Source: Auriscalpium vulgare (lineage: Eukaryota > Basidiomycota > Agaricomycetes > Russulales > Auriscalpiaceae). Taken from it: DNA of 64,000 nt. This document shows, piece after piece, positions 19,328 through 31,000 of this stretch (position 1 is its first letter; every line of letters starts with the position of its first letter). The notes beneath the pieces are model-generated. The model searched no databases, was not told the origin of the DNA, and saw only the letters and a list, made by a program, of their open reading frames with translations. The DNA lies in assembly GCA_019915015.1 (NCBI GenBank), contig JAHBBC010000004.1:1922001-1986000 (forward strand), written 5' to 3'. A program made the translations under genes and the position numbers.

Positions 19328-20055
19328 CTAGTCGCTAAGCATTCTCTCCAAGGTCTTAACCCGACCGTCGAGCTCTTGTACTCTGCCATCCATTTTATCT
19401 ACTCGGTTGTCCAGCCTGGCGACGTGATCAATCACCTCTCCCATGCCTTCGCTCACATCGTAAGCCCCCGTTTCCATCGCGTACTCTATGCTGTGGATGT
19501 CTGCGCGCAGGCTTGCGATGTCCCTTAGGATCGCCTGTAGGGGTTCGACGAGCGGAGCGGTCTCTTCAGGGTCGTCCTTGTTGACATCCGCCTCCTCCAC
19601 CGCGTCGCCGGCCGACGGCGAACGGCGGGCAGTGTCAAGGTTCTCCTGGGTTTGGCCTATCGCACCATTGAAATCAGGGACGGCTCTGTCTTGGATGTAC
19701 ACACCTGCATCGACGGAGCACATAGCGCCCGTTTGCAAACACCTCACGCATCCACTTTCTTGCAGCTGGTAGCATCCAACGGCACGCTGCGCACACAGAG
19801 TGCACGGGGGTTCTCTGCATGCATGAACGCCCAATGAATACGCGCACTTCCGGCGTTTGCTTCGGCACTCGATGCACGTGCGAGCGCTGCTGCGGTAGCA
19901 GACAAGCGCACCTTGGATGCAGGCGTCGCAGTAGACCTTAGTAGCGGCATGGGTTTATCAATGCTACGGAAAGCGACCAGTCAATCACGTACGATCATAC
20001 GCCGCCCCACAAGAACGTCTTTGTTCGGGTTGCCGGCGAGGACTGGGCTGGACAT
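19328..20055 (-). CDS. Tandem Zn2Cys6-cluster protein Z4
   Basis: Exon 1, from the ATG at 20055 (MSSPVLAGNPNKDVLVGRRM), ends at a GTACGT donor. The intron (about 66 bp, ending CTACTAAG) joins in phase to VYCDACIQGALVC. Two complete cysteine clusters follow back to back: CDACIQGALVC...CIECRSKRRKC and CTLCAQRAVGC...CVRCLQTGAMC. Both are C-x2-C-x6-C-x7-C-x2-C-x6-C, the Zn(II)2Cys6 spacing, and the first has the usual basic stretch near its end. The C-terminal half is a coiled coil (VARLDNRVDKMDGRVQELDG) ending RMLSD, about 220 residues in all. Fungal Zn2Cys6 regulators normally carry one cluster, so a tandem pair plus coiled coil is unusual. Probably a dimeric DNA-binding protein of unknown target. 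Confidence 0.7.
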
Positions 20056-20133
20056 AGTGGCTCTTAGTGGTTTGTCGTTAAGACAGGTCTGGCCAATGAC
20101 ATATTTATTTGCATCTGTTTGGCTGTACCGCTG

Positions 20134-21270
20134 CTAATCTACCTTCACTTTCTCTGACGCCGACGACATAGGAACATCCTCCGTCTCCTGGACGTCAAGC
20201 CTGGCTTTCTTCACCGCTCCTTCATTGTAACCGACACGACGCTTGGGTCGCACGATGACGGCTTGCGTCGATTTCGTGATATCGGCCTCTAGGAGCGACA
20301 GGTCGTAGGCCTGTAGTCGTCAGCAGGATCTTCGTAGACGCTATCACGACGCATGCTCACTTCCTGTATGCCCCTGTCTAGCAGTGCCAACGACACCATC
20401 TTGAGAATCATCTGCTCGTTCGCCTTCTTGCCCATGCGCGGGACTGACCCAAGCGTAAATTGAACTTCGACGAGTTGGCCAACACGGAAGACGGCCGGAT
20501 CGGCAGGCCTGTACGTGTGACCCCGTCTATCGGCACATTAATTCATAATCCCTGAAAGGCGTGAGGTGGCTCGCACCAACAGACGTGTGCTTCTCGAAAT
20601 AGAGCACTTCGTTGTCCTGCGTGTGCACGCCGAGATGCGCCGAGGCCTTTCGAATGATGCCATGTGGGTCCACGTTGTCTGGGAACGGCACCGCATCCTG
20701 GCCCTTCATGACGCTCTTCGGCGTCACGTACCTGTTTGAAAACGTTATCAAAGGTAGGTCCCCGATATAGTCTGGCTGCCATCTCGTGAAGTCTCCCTCT
20801 CGGAAGAGCGCGGACATGCGCTGGTGTATGCCAAGGACCGCACCCATTGACTGGATGAACTGGGGCGCATCCAGGCCTGTGATGGTGACTGATTGCTTGG
20901 CCCAAATGGCGTGCTGTGGAAGCCTGGGGAAAATCGAAAGATAAGTTTGTGACCAGGAGGGTCAGAGGACGCTTACTGAGTTTTGTTGGTTATGGGCGGC
21001 AGGTCGTGTTCCATGACGATGCCCCTCAAGACGAACACGGCCTCATCCAGGAGCGCCTCGCCATTCTCCTTCAGCATTATCTGCGTGCGCCCCTCTTCCG
21101 TCCTCGATACGTCGATGTTGTTCCTCAGCGCATCAATCTAAGAAACGTAAGCGAACATGATGTCAGGCGCGCTCCTTTGCACTGACGTTGGCCATGTCAT
21201 GTAGCTTCAGTTTGTCCGTCTCCTCATTGTCCAGTCCCTCGATACAGCGGTACACGCGATCCACTACCAT
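20134..21270 (-). CDS. Conserved Agaricomycete-type hypothetical protein J
   Basis: Read downward: MVVDRVYRCIEGLDNEETDK, KLKLHDMAN, intron, IDALRNNIDVSRTEEGRTQI, NGEALLDEAVFVLRGIVMEH, intron, LPQHAIWAKQSVTITGLDAP, FTRWQPDYIGDLPLITF, VTPKSVMKGQDAVPFPDNVD, LGVHTQDNEVLYFEKHTS, then FRVGQLVEVQFTLGSVPRMG, KMVSLALLD and, after a final intron, KRRVGYNEGAVKKARLDVQE and the stop at 20134. The layout (helical start, beta-rich middle, basic tail) matches a widespread family of unnamed mushroom proteins. The tail suggests nuclear location. It ends 79 bases before Z4 on the same strand. Function unknown. Confidence 0.65.
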
Positions 21271-21751
21271 CTACGTGAGCATCACCTCTCTTCTGGGAGA
21301 TATCGCTCACCGATACGATTGTCCGCCTTCAGGTAAGACAACAGCCTGTCCATTGCGACGGTCGAATACCCACAGCGGGGGAGGGTGAAGCATGATGGCA
21401 CTGCCTTCACGCCTACACGATTTCATGCCAACTCGGTTGATCTCCGCGCCATTACACTGAAACCTCCTGGCCAGCACGGCTCGGGCCTTTGTCGCAGACC
21501 GCATGTGCGTATTTCAAACCAAGGATCGCCATTGACTGAAACGAAAGGAGAACCGATAACATGCGATCACGACAGTTCAGGATTGGATGATGGACGTCCG
21601 ATTGCGGAGCTTCGTAAAAGATTGCGGATCTTCGTAAAAGTCAGGAGCCATGCGGACCGCATGCATTGGGCATTACCCGCTGGCCGAACAAGCCCGAGAC
21701 AAAGTCGTGCGCCGATTCGTGGCCCTAATCCGAGGCTCGCCTTCGTACGGC
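21271..21751. other. Spacer between divergent genes J and K
   Basis: No gene seen. J reads leftward and K rightward from here. A short direct repeat (GATTGCGGA/TCTTCGTAAAA type) occurs near 21599-21638. Confidence 0.45.
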
Positions 21752-21758
21752 TATAAAA
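21752..21758 (+). promoter_or_regulatory. TATA box of gene K
   Basis: TATAAAA about 55 bases upstream of the ATG at 21813, a spacing similar to gene Q1. Confidence 0.5.
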
Positions 21759-21812
21759 TGCCGAGCTAAACCGCCTCTATTCTTTCAGGGCACGCCGTCG
21801 GAGTCGTCCGCC

Positions 21813-23594
21813 ATGCCTCCTCGCGCTTCTAATCGTACTCCCAAGCCAACCCCGAAGAAGGCAGCGCAGCAAGAACGCAAGAAAGCCAAGGCAGAAATGT
21901 TCGTAACTTCTGCCGCTTTCTCCACCGCGTCTTACCATGCTGTCGTGTATTCAGGTCTGCGAGCGACCAGGAGATGTTGTCCGCCGAAGAAGACGACAGG
22001 TGAGAGCAAACGCGTCGCCCATGTTCAATCCCACCTGACGACCTCGACAGCGACGGCGACCGCAAGCGGAAGAAAAAGAGGTGGGTACTTCTGCGTGGCC
22101 TCCGTTACCAGCTGACGCGCATTCCAACGACAGTTCCAAACGGCACCGTTCACGGTATGTCAGAGCCCTCGTGCCGTGCACCGCCCCCTCACACGCCGAA
22201 CAGTTCATCTGAGAGGGATGACTCTGAGCAAGAGCATAGCGACGAATCTCGCCGTCAGCGAAGGCGCAAGAAGCGTCGCCACCGGTCCCGATCTTCGTGC
22301 GTCGGTCGCGCTGCAGCCCTAACACCGTCGCTCATTTCCGTGTCGACAGCTCCACAGAGTCCGAGAACAGCGGCCCTAAAGCCGCAAAGCGCGACCGAGG
22401 GAGGGCGCGTCACCGCGACAGGCTTATCGACGACGAAGCGGTCGAGTCTACAATGTCTAGGTACGCCTATATCTCTCAATAGAAACCGGCGTCTCACGGA
22501 CCCCTTCCAGTGATGACGCCCCTACGAATCGTGACGGGAAACGCAGCTCTACGTGGGTATTTTCTTTATCTGCCGCCACCATGGCATTGGTCCAATCACG
22601 TTTCGGACAGTCGCACTCCAAAGTCCGGCAAGGCAAAGGGCGCGCACAACACACCGTCAAAGTCCGCAAAAGGCAAAGCAACCCGCCATGCGTCACCGTA
22701 AGCGTCGCTTCACCGACTTTCGTCTATGACTTGAGGTAAGCCTCTTAGATCCCCACCGCCCGGTGATGACGGGACCAAGAAGAAGAAGGCTCGCGCGAAG
22801 CGGACGCCGTACGTCGGCGGCATACAACAATTGCTCGAGATGCTCACATTACTCAGCACCCCGGATCCTGACGACGACCTGGGCAACTTCGACGAGCCTC
22901 TGAAACCGATGTTATTGTCTAAGACCAATGCCTCGTACGGCTTTCGTCTTCGCTATAACCTTGCATACCCCTCTTTCTGATAACGCTCTTTGCAGGAAGA
23001 CCGCCGCGCCCATAGTGGATGTCGAGGACGTTGAAATGACGCCCGAGGACCGCGCAGTGTAAGCGCATTTGCATGCCCGGCAGGAACCCTATTTATTTGA
23101 CGGCAACGTAGGCTGATTCACCAAGACGCATTAGCGATAGCCGAAGCAGGAAAAACCGTCACGTTCGTCATCCACAAATGCTGCCCGTACCATCGTTGAC
23201 TACCGTCCGCAGGCCGATGACGCGCTGCGATGTCACCATTCCCGCTCGTATGGACCCTCTCTTAATCCGCACGTACAGAACTGCCCTCGCTCCGTTGAGG
23301 TAGGCCCACGCAAGGCGCCCTCTATACGTCGCTGACTAGCCGACCGACAGGCAAGTCGTTACGATCCCGGACATTCTTACGCGTAGCTTCAGCGCGCTCA
23401 CGGACAACAAATTGTACGGAGAGCTTGACTGCGCGTAAGTCATCTCCTCGCACATGCGCTTTCAGAGCCTAAACGCTGCGTTGCAACAGCGGTCTGGCAG
23501 ATCTAGTCGCGTTCGCCCGTGAGGGAACGAAACTCGTCAATCCGGCACGGGCCGACCCTGGAGAATACGAAATTATGCTGGCTGCCCGTGGCGG
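21813..23594 (+). pseudogene. Gene K, 5' part, interrupted by gypsy element 2
   Basis: The ATG at 21813 opens MPPRASNRTPKPTPKKAAQQ. Many short exons follow, rich in Lys/Arg/Ser/Glu: SDQEMLSAEEDD, DRKRKKKR, SSERDDSEQEHSDESRRQRR, then TPYVGGIQQLLEMLTLLSTP, DNFDEP-like acidic stretches, DVEDVEMTPEDRAV and PARADPGEYEIMLAARG. The last exon stops at the LTR (23595) and resumes in the same frame after the element (38027). The charged N-terminus suggests a nuclear protein. The insertion must disrupt the product unless the element is removed from the RNA, which is not expected for an LTR element. Confidence 0.6.
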
Positions 23595-24442
23595 TGATGG
23601 GACCCGCAGCGCTACAGGCACCGAAAAGGACCAATCACACCGCTACACCAAGACACACACCCCCGAGACGCCCCACAGGCGTCGCGGCACCGGCACGACC
23701 ACGGGACAGCACAAAGCGAGCGAGCGTCTGGGGAGGAGTCGGAGAGCCGAGGTAGGGAGTCGGAACGGTCGGGCGCGGAACTTGGTAGGACGCGTAGGAG
23801 CGCAGACGCGTGGGAAGAGCTGACGAAGCAGCGGTATATAGACGCGATTCGACTTGTTGTAGGGACACTTTTGGACCTTGGGCCTACACCCGAGACTACA
23901 CCTTTCGTTCCTGCTTCACAGAGAGCACCGCACGACGCGATACCGCCAGACCAGCCCGACACGATGCCTTAAACCAGGAAGTCGTAGCGACATCCGGGTC
24001 GCGCCACCTTTGCGATACCACGGGCTACGCTGCCCCGACTCAACCACAGACTGGAGTGATACAGTGTGGTAGGTTTTATGACTGACGTTTATATTCCAGG
24101 ATAGCGACTCGGACGGTACAAGCGCGGGGACACAGGTCGGACGGTCGGACGGCAAGGGCGACTCCGCAACTAGGACGGACCGGCGGCGACAGACGGGAGG
24201 GTCGCACCGAATAGTGTGGGAAGAGACGCAACGTGCGACGGTCGGACGGGAGCGGAGAGAGCGAGAGAGAGAGAGCCGCAGGACGAGGGCAGGACCCGCG
24301 GGGTCCTGGGTGGTTTGTTCGGGGCACGGTCGCGATCTTGGGTTTCTTCCTCCGACCCACTACCTCTTGGGCCAGCGGTTGGCTGCTCGCTCCCTCCATT
24401 TCTATCGACGTTCCCGGGGCCTCCCCAGGGTTCATCTCATCA
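23595..24442 (+). repeat. 5' LTR of gypsy element 2
   Basis: Starts TGATGGGACC and ends CATCTCATCA. A TATATA box lies at 23835-23840, at the same offset (240) in the 3' copy. It is preceded by GCGG and followed by TTTG and the PBS. Confidence 0.95.
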
Positions 24443-24446
24443 TTTG

Positions 24447-24457
24447 TGGAGCCCACC
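24447..24457 (+). other. Primer-binding site of gypsy element 2
   Basis: TGGAGCCCACC, four bases after the LTR, identical to the site of element 1. Confidence 0.75.
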
Positions 24458-24491
24458 CGAGAGGGGCTAGTGTCAACCGCTCAGCAACCCG

Positions 24492-27400
24492 ATGGCACCA
24501 AAGGCGAGGGTTATCGTAGAGCCCACTCGACGCGCACCGCCCCGATCGGCCCCGTCGGAGTACTCGACCAGTCAGCGGGCGGAGTCCATGCCAGGACACC
24601 TCGCATCGTCGGAAGGTGGGGCGTCGGGCGAAGAGCGCGCGACTTCCAGCGCTGAAGGCGCCGAGGGCGACAACGAAAACGACGACGGCGAGGCATCGGG
24701 TGGGTCGGACGCAGCACCCGAGAACGACGGGGATGCTGCGGGCGAGGCTCCCGGCGATCAAAACGCGGAGGCAGGCCCTGTCCAATCGGAGGAGTCGGAG
24801 CACGGTTGGGATGGTAGACGGTCCCTCCATCAGGAGCTCCTGGACGTCAATGAGGCGTCGATCGAGTTGCTGACTGGCGGAGCGATGCGACAATGGTCGT
24901 CGCCGGAGCTTACCCCGTCGGAATCGGAGCCCGAAGTGGCTGCGCTGATGGATGAGGACCGAGACGAGGCACAGGTGCCTTCCGACAGCGACCGCTTGGC
25001 TTCCGACCGCGGAAACGTCGGAACGCACGGAGGTTTATCAGGAGACGGGCGTGGAGCGGCCGCACAGGTTTCCCGACCAGTTTCTCCCACATCGCAATCC
25101 AGTACTCCGTTATCGCGTTTACCCCGTCGCACGACCATGGCCACTCCGATGCCTACCCGTGGCGACCGCCAAGCCCCTAAGTTCGACAATCTTAAGCCGC
25201 GCGAGCTGCAACGCTATTTCGCGGAGTTGAGGCACTTGTTCACGCGGGCGGGTATCGAGGACGGCCAGGACCAGGAGAAGAAGGAGCACGCCACGCGATA
25301 CCTGGACGTCCTTACAGCAGACCAGTGGCAAAGCCGACCCCAGTACGCGGGCAATGCGACGTTCGAAGAGTTCGTGACCGCGATCATAGCGCTATACCCC
25401 GGAGCGGACGAGGAGCGCAAATACACGATGGGCGACCTCGATCAGCTCGTCGCCGAGACAGCCCGCCGAGGCATCACGACCATCGGCGACGTTGGGGAAT
25501 ACTATCGCGGTTTCTACGCGATCTCCCAGTTTCTTATAGGGCGGCAGCGGATCTCCGAGCGCGACCGCGACTACACTTTCTTGCGTGGATTCCAGAAGGG
25601 ACTGCAAGATAGGATAGAGCAGCGGCTGCAGCTGAAGTATCCCGACCACGATCGCGACGGCCCGTACCCGATGGACCAAATAGTGGAAGCGGCGCGGTAC
25701 GTGCTGCACGGCACGTCGAGCACCCCGCGATCGGCAGGGCTCAGCGTCCCCGCGGGTCTGGCCGACTTGTCCCAACCCGTGGCCGTCAAGGCGGAAGAAC
25801 CGGCGATCAAGGTCGAACAGTTTGCCGCTCTGATGGAGAAGGCGGCCGAGCAGATCGCGAAAGCGTATAGCGCGGGGAGAGCCGATGCGATGGGGATGAG
25901 TAACGCAGGCCCGCAGCCGTCGGCGTACACGCGCGGGCCACCGGGCCCGATGATGGCGTCGGCCGCTCGTTTCGATCGTCCTCGCCCGGCCCCGGGACAG
26001 GATGGCGCCAGGTGCTCGTTCTGCAACGGTCCCGAGCACTTCATCCGCGAATGCCTCGTCCTGCAAGACTACATAGCGACGGGGCGGGTGGTACGCAACG
26101 AGATGAACCAGGTGGTACTCAAGAACGGCAGGCCAGTGCCATTTGGGCTAGGCCCGATTCAAGCGAGGGTAGACGAATATTATCGCACGGACCCGTCCGG
26201 GCTGCGCGCCGACGTCGCGGCCAGAGTCGCGGGCAACGCGACGGAAACAATGATGTTGGCATCGACAGGTCCCATCGCCGTCACCGACTACCCGCTCCGA
26301 CCTGCGCGCGACCAGCCGGTCGCCGGGCTCATCCAGTTAATCCCGCCGTTGACGGACGACGAGCGACTCGAGGAGTTGCGTCAAGAGATGGCGGTATTAA
26401 CCCTCATGAAGGAGCAGAGGAACGCCGGCCGGGCCCGAAGGGAGGCAGCGATTCGCAACGGAGAGTTACCGCCACCAATCGGTCCGCTGCCCGGGGAGAG
26501 AGTGCGATCCAAGAGGCTAGTCCCTGAGGTGGTCATATCTCCGTCGAAATTCACGGCCAAGCGGCCGAAGGTTACGTTCGCGGTGCCCGAAGGTCCAGAG
26601 GATGCGGAAGCGGCGATGGAAGAGAGCGAGGGTGAGCCGACAGTCGAGAAGGACCCCGAGGAGATAGAGCCGGAACCCATCCATCCTTTCGCCTCCGTAC
26701 CCGACGCAACCTACATACCCGTCGGGGACGCGTCCCGACCAGACAAAGGGAAGAAACCAGTCGCCGCCTATACCAAGGACACGCCCATCCATAGTGAGGA
26801 AGTCGCGAAGGAAGTCTACGGCCGCGCGATGGAGACTTCCGTCACTCTGACACAGAGCGAGTTACTGTCGCTGGCGCCAGAAGTACGTTCCCAGTTGCGA
26901 TACGCTATCACCCCGCGACGCATAGCGGCCCCGGTACTGTCCAGCGGGGACTCCCCAGTAGCGGTCCTACACACGGTCGTAGCGGAAGGGGAAGGGCCTA
27001 CCAAGGAGTGGTCGGACCTACCCGGCGACTTGTACGAGGAAGAGCGCGAGCAGGAGAGAGATCGAGCGCGGGGATACACCTCGCACATGCCGTCGTCGTT
27101 CTTGCAGGCCATACAGAGCCAGCCAGCGGTGCCGCCTCGCGGGTCGCTGGTGCTCTCCGACCCGATGCTGACGTTGATGAGTGCCTCGGCCGAGAAACCG
27201 GCCCCGCTGGTGGTCGCAAAAGAGTCATCGGCATTGCGAGCGGTCCTGCCCTTGGTGGATAACCAAGCGCACATTGAGGCTATCCTGGATCCAGGGTCGC
27301 AGGTCATCTCCATGTCCGAAGACGTTTGTCATTTTCTCGGCCTGGCATATGATCCCGCGATCACACTGGACATGCTTTCCGCCAACGGCTCGATTGACAA

Positions 27401-27674
27401 ATCCCTCGGGCTAGCCCGCAACGTAGCGCTAAAGCTAGGCGACATCACGCTCTACGTACAGATACACGTCATACGTTCTCCGGCCTACGACATCCTGCTA
27501 GGGAGGCCCTTCGACGTCCTCACTGGGAGTATAGTCCGCAACTTTGTCGATGAGCGACAGACCGTCACGATCACCGATCCCAACACTCAAGCGACGGCGA
27601 CCGTCCCGACAGTAGAGCGAGGCTCGCGTCGCATCGTTCAGAGCGCCGGCGAGCGCAGGGATTTTCGGCTCTAG
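24492..27674 (+). CDS. gag: Gag-protease polyprotein
   Basis: Single intact frame of 1060 codons. Residues 1-215 are acidic and low-complexity. About 220-400 is the capsid-like region (RYFAELRHLFTRAG, YPGADEERKYTMGDLDQL). Around residue 508 there is a CCHC zinc knuckle (CSFCNGPEHFIREC, C-x2-C-x4-H-x4-C) for RNA binding. The last 150 residues hold a retropepsin-type aspartic protease with the active-site triad in AILDPGSQVISMS and a conserved ILLGRPFDVL. The TAG at 27672-27674 ends the frame, and the next frame begins by a -1 step. The frame is undamaged, consistent with a recently active element. Confidence 0.95.
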   Translation: MAPKARVIVEPTRRAPPRSAPSEYSTSQRAESMPGHLASSEGGASGEERATSSAEGAEGDNENDDGEASGGSDAAPENDGDAAGEAPGDQNAEAGPVQSEESEHGWDGRRSLHQELLDVNEASIELLTGGAMRQWSSPELTPSESEPEVAALMDEDRDEAQVPSDSDRLASDRGNVGTHGGLSGDGRGAAAQVSRPVSPTSQSSTPLSRLPRRTTMATPMPTRGDRQAPKFDNLKPRELQRYFAELRHLFTRAGIEDGQDQEKKEHATRYLDVLTADQWQSRPQYAGNATFEEFVTAIIALYPGADEERKYTMGDLDQLVAETARRGITTIGDVGEYYRGFYAISQFLIGRQRISERDRDYTFLRGFQKGLQDRIEQRLQLKYPDHDRDGPYPMDQIVEAARYVLHGTSSTPRSAGLSVPAGLADLSQPVAVKAEEPAIKVEQFAALMEKAAEQIAKAYSAGRADAMGMSNAGPQPSAYTRGPPGPMMASAARFDRPRPAPGQDGARCSFCNGPEHFIRECLVLQDYIATGRVVRNEMNQVVLKNGRPVPFGLGPIQARVDEYYRTDPSGLRADVAARVAGNATETMMLASTGPIAVTDYPLRPARDQPVAGLIQLIPPLTDDERLEELRQEMAVLTLMKEQRNAGRARREAAIRNGELPPPIGPLPGERVRSKRLVPEVVISPSKFTAKRPKVTFAVPEGPEDAEAAMEESEGEPTVEKDPEEIEPEPIHPFASVPDATYIPVGDASRPDKGKKPVAAYTKDTPIHSEEVAKEVYGRAMETSVTLTQSELLSLAPEVRSQLRYAITPRRIAAPVLSSGDSPVAVLHTVVAEGEGPTKEWSDLPGDLYEEEREQERDRARGYTSHMPSSFLQAIQSQPAVPPRGSLVLSDPMLTLMSASAEKPAPLVVAKESSALRAVLPLVDNQAHIEAILDPGSQVISMSEDVCHFLGLAYDPAITLDMLSANGSIDKSLGLARNVALKLGDITLYVQIHVIRSPAYDILLGRPFDVLTGSIVRNFVDERQTVTITDPNTQATATVPTVERGSRRIVQSAGERRDFRL

Positions 27675-28030
27675 AGGCGTCGTTGGACGACCAGGCGGAA
27701 GTGGCGCTCGTCCTCGAGTTCACGGGCGACGCCGCCGATCCTATTTCCGTGGAAGCCGTGGTCCCCTTCGACTCCTCTAGTTCTCCGGAAGAGTTACGAG
27801 CAACCTATTTAGCATTTTGCGATCTCCCAGAATCTACCCCTCCAATATTTGATCGGCCGACCGACGCGACTTTAGACGTTCCATCGGCGCCCGTTTTCTT
27901 TCTCGCCCCAGCCGGGTGCCATCGTTCGCAGGCGAACAGGAATTTCGCGACTGTAAGTCGCTGCCAAGCAGCGCGCGGGCACGCGCAGTTTTCGCAGCGA
28001 CCAAGAAAAAGTATAAGCCAGCCCACCTAA
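27665..28030 (+). CDS. Gag-Pol linker frame
   Basis: A frame at -1 relative to gag is open across the gag stop (…LEASLDDQAEVALVLEFTGD) and continues through VPFDSSSSPEELRATYLAFC and LDVPSAPVFFLAPAG to a stop at 28030. The pol frame is another -1 step. The sequence looks genuinely protein-coding, so Pol expression may need two frame changes or a small splice. No homology is claimed for the linker. Confidence 0.5.
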   Translation, partial: SALEASLDDQAEVALVLEFTGDAADPISVEAVVPFDSSSSPEELRATYLAFCDLPESTPPIFDRPTDATLDVPSAPVFFLAPAGCHRSQANRNFATVSRCQAARGHAQFSQRPRKSISQPT

Positions 28031-31000
28031 AAGTGAAGCCAGTACTAGCCGACTTGCCTGGGCAGTTCAGAATCATACGCGACATACGAGGCGACCCGCT
28101 AGCGACACTACCCAAGTTACCAACGAAGCCCCCTGACTTCCGGCCGACGGGGCGTTACACCGAGGAGCGCCGCGACCAATTCGACGTAGTTCACGAGGGG
28201 GACTTCTTGTGGAAGGAGGAACGCAAGCTGATGCACCATTTTATGTGCGAGCACAACGGTGCGTTCGCGTGGGACGACAGCGAGCGAGGCCACTTCCGCG
28301 AAGATTTCTTTCCGCCGGTCACGATACCCGTCGTACCGCACACGCCATGGGTACAACGCAACATACCGATCCCGCCGGGAATCTACGACCAAGTCATGGA
28401 ACAAATCAGTCGGAAGTTGGCCGCGAACGTCTACGAACCATCCAATTCGTCGTATAGGTCGCGGTGGTTCTGCGTGGTCAAAAAGGATGGAACGAGCCTG
28501 CGCATAGTGCACAGCCTGGAGCCGTTAAACGCCGTCACGATAGCTCATTCCGGTGTGCCCCCGTTTACCGACCAACTGGCCGAGCAATTCGCGGGTCGGG
28601 CTTGCGGCGCGATGCTGGATCTGTACGTCGGATACGACGAGCGAGCATTGGACCCAGCGTCGCGCGACCTCACTACGTTCCAGACCCCTTACGGCGCGCT
28701 GCGGTTGGTAACACTACCGATGGGCTGGACGAATTCAGTGCCTATCTTCCACGACGACGTCACACATATCCTGAGGCCGGAAATTCCCCACGTCACGATA
28801 CCGTTTATTGATGACGTACCGGTCAAGGGCCCCGCGAGCGAATACAAGGACGACCAGGGGAAGTACGAGACAATCGCTGACAACGAGGGCATCCGCCGAT
28901 TTGTCTGGGAACACTTTCAGAATCTCAACCGCGTCGTACAGCGCATGGGTTATTCGGGCGGGACGTTTTCGGGTTGGAAGACTATTTTGTGCGCGCCCGA
29001 AATTGTCGTGGTCGGACACCGCTGCACGAGGGACGGGCGGATCCCCGACGAACAACGGGTGGCTAAGATTGTGAATTGGGGGCCATGTCAAGACCTGTCC
29101 GATGTGCGGGCGTTCCTCGGGACGGTCGGGGTGCTGAGGATCTTCATCCACCATTTCGCACATCGCGCGCATGCGCTCACGCACCTTACGAGGAAAGATG
29201 TGCCATTCGAATTCGGAGCGGAACAATTAGCAGCTATGGAAGATCTCAAAAGCGCGTTGCTGGAGTCGCCAGCCCTGAAACCGATCGACTATCAGTCGGG
29301 CAAACCGGTTATCCTCGCGGTCGATACGTCTCCTATTGCGGTCGGGTTCTTGCTGTGCCAGGCTGACGCCGACGATCCGAAGAGTCGCAAGAAGCGTCGG
29401 TACGCACGGTTTGGGTCCATCGCGTTGAACGATCGCGAGGCGCGTTTTTCGCAACCAAAGTTAGAATTATACGGCCTGTTTCGGGCGCTCCGCGCGCTGA
29501 AGATATATCTCATCGGAGTGCGGAACATGGTCGTGGAAGTCGACGCACGCTACATTAAGGGCATGCTCGACAACCCCGATATTGAACCCTCAGCCAGCAT
29601 GAATCGGTGGATTATTGCCATTTTAATGTTCCATTTCGTCCTAGTTCACGTGCCCGGCCTGTTTCATGGGCCTGACGGGATGTCGCGACGAAGGCGCCAA
29701 CCGGGCGACGTGGCAGAGAATGAGCACGACGGGTTCGAGGATTGGGTCGACGCAATGTATGGCTTCATTCACCTCGTGAACGCATACGTACCGCGCAGTA
29801 CAAGGCCACGGTCGGGGGATCCGCGCGACCAACCAAGGGCCGCGATCGCAACGTTCGTCACCCAGGCAGCTCCGACAGAGTTGTCGTACGACGCCGTTGA
29901 CCGCGACATCAAGGCGCAGCAGGCCGACGAGCGACTCGTTCGAGTGCGGGAATGGCACAACACGCTCCAACGACCGGAGGGCCTCGCCGACCAAGAGTAT
30001 GCGACGTTCCTAAGGTACTGCACTGAGTTCTTCCTCGATGGCACGAGTCTCTTTCGCAAGGAGCCGCAGGGGCGCCACCAGCTCGTTTTAGCACCGGAAC
30101 GCCGCATAGGGGCTTTAAAAGCGTGCCACGACGACGTCGGCCATCGCGGCGCGTACCCGACCAAGATGTTTCTCCTCGAACGCTTCTGGTGGCCCTACAT
30201 GGACCGCGACGTCGCGTGGTTTGTCCGATCGTGCCACATTTGTCAAGTGCGACAGGTGAAGCACGTGCTCATTCCCCCAACGGTCGCGACCCCGGCGCCG
30301 CTGTTCGCCAAGATGTACGCTGATACCATGCACATGCCGGCTTCGCGAGGTTTCAAATACATCGTACAAGGCAGGTGCTCGGTCTCGCATTTCCCAGAGT
30401 GGCGCATGCTGCGTCAGGAAAATGCCAAGTCGCTCGCGCGATGGATATTCGAGGACGTACTCTGTCGCTGGGGAGCGCTCCGGGAAATCGTAACGGATAA
30501 CGGGACGCCGTACCTAGCAGCGATGAAGCACCTCGAGGAAGATTACGGCGTGCAGCACATCCGCATCTCAGGCTATAACTCGCGATCCAACGGAATCGTA
30601 GAGCGATCGCATTTCGACGTCCGACAGGCCCTGTACAAGGCCGCCGACGGTGACGCGAGCAAGTGGGCCACGGTCGCACACTCGGTATTCTGGGCGGACA
30701 GGATCACAACGCGCAGGCGTATGGGCTGCTCCCCCTACTTCGCGGCGACTGGCACGCAGGCATTGATGCCCCTCGATATCGTAGAGGCGACGTATCTCCT
30801 ACCACCGCCTGACTCAATACTGTCGACGACGGATTTAATCGCGCGACGGGCTGTCGCACTTCAGAAGCGCCGCACCCAGCTCCGTACGCTCCACTCGAAA
30901 GTGTTTGACAAGCGGCGGCATGATGCGCTGATTTTCGAGCGCGACCACGAAGCGTCGATCAAGAACTACGGCTTCCAACGAGGCGACCTTGTCCTGGTAC

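Noticed and set aside
24233..24655. Open frames inside and across the gypsy LTR
   Set aside because: They occur in both LTR copies and have low-complexity composition. LTRs are not expected to code.
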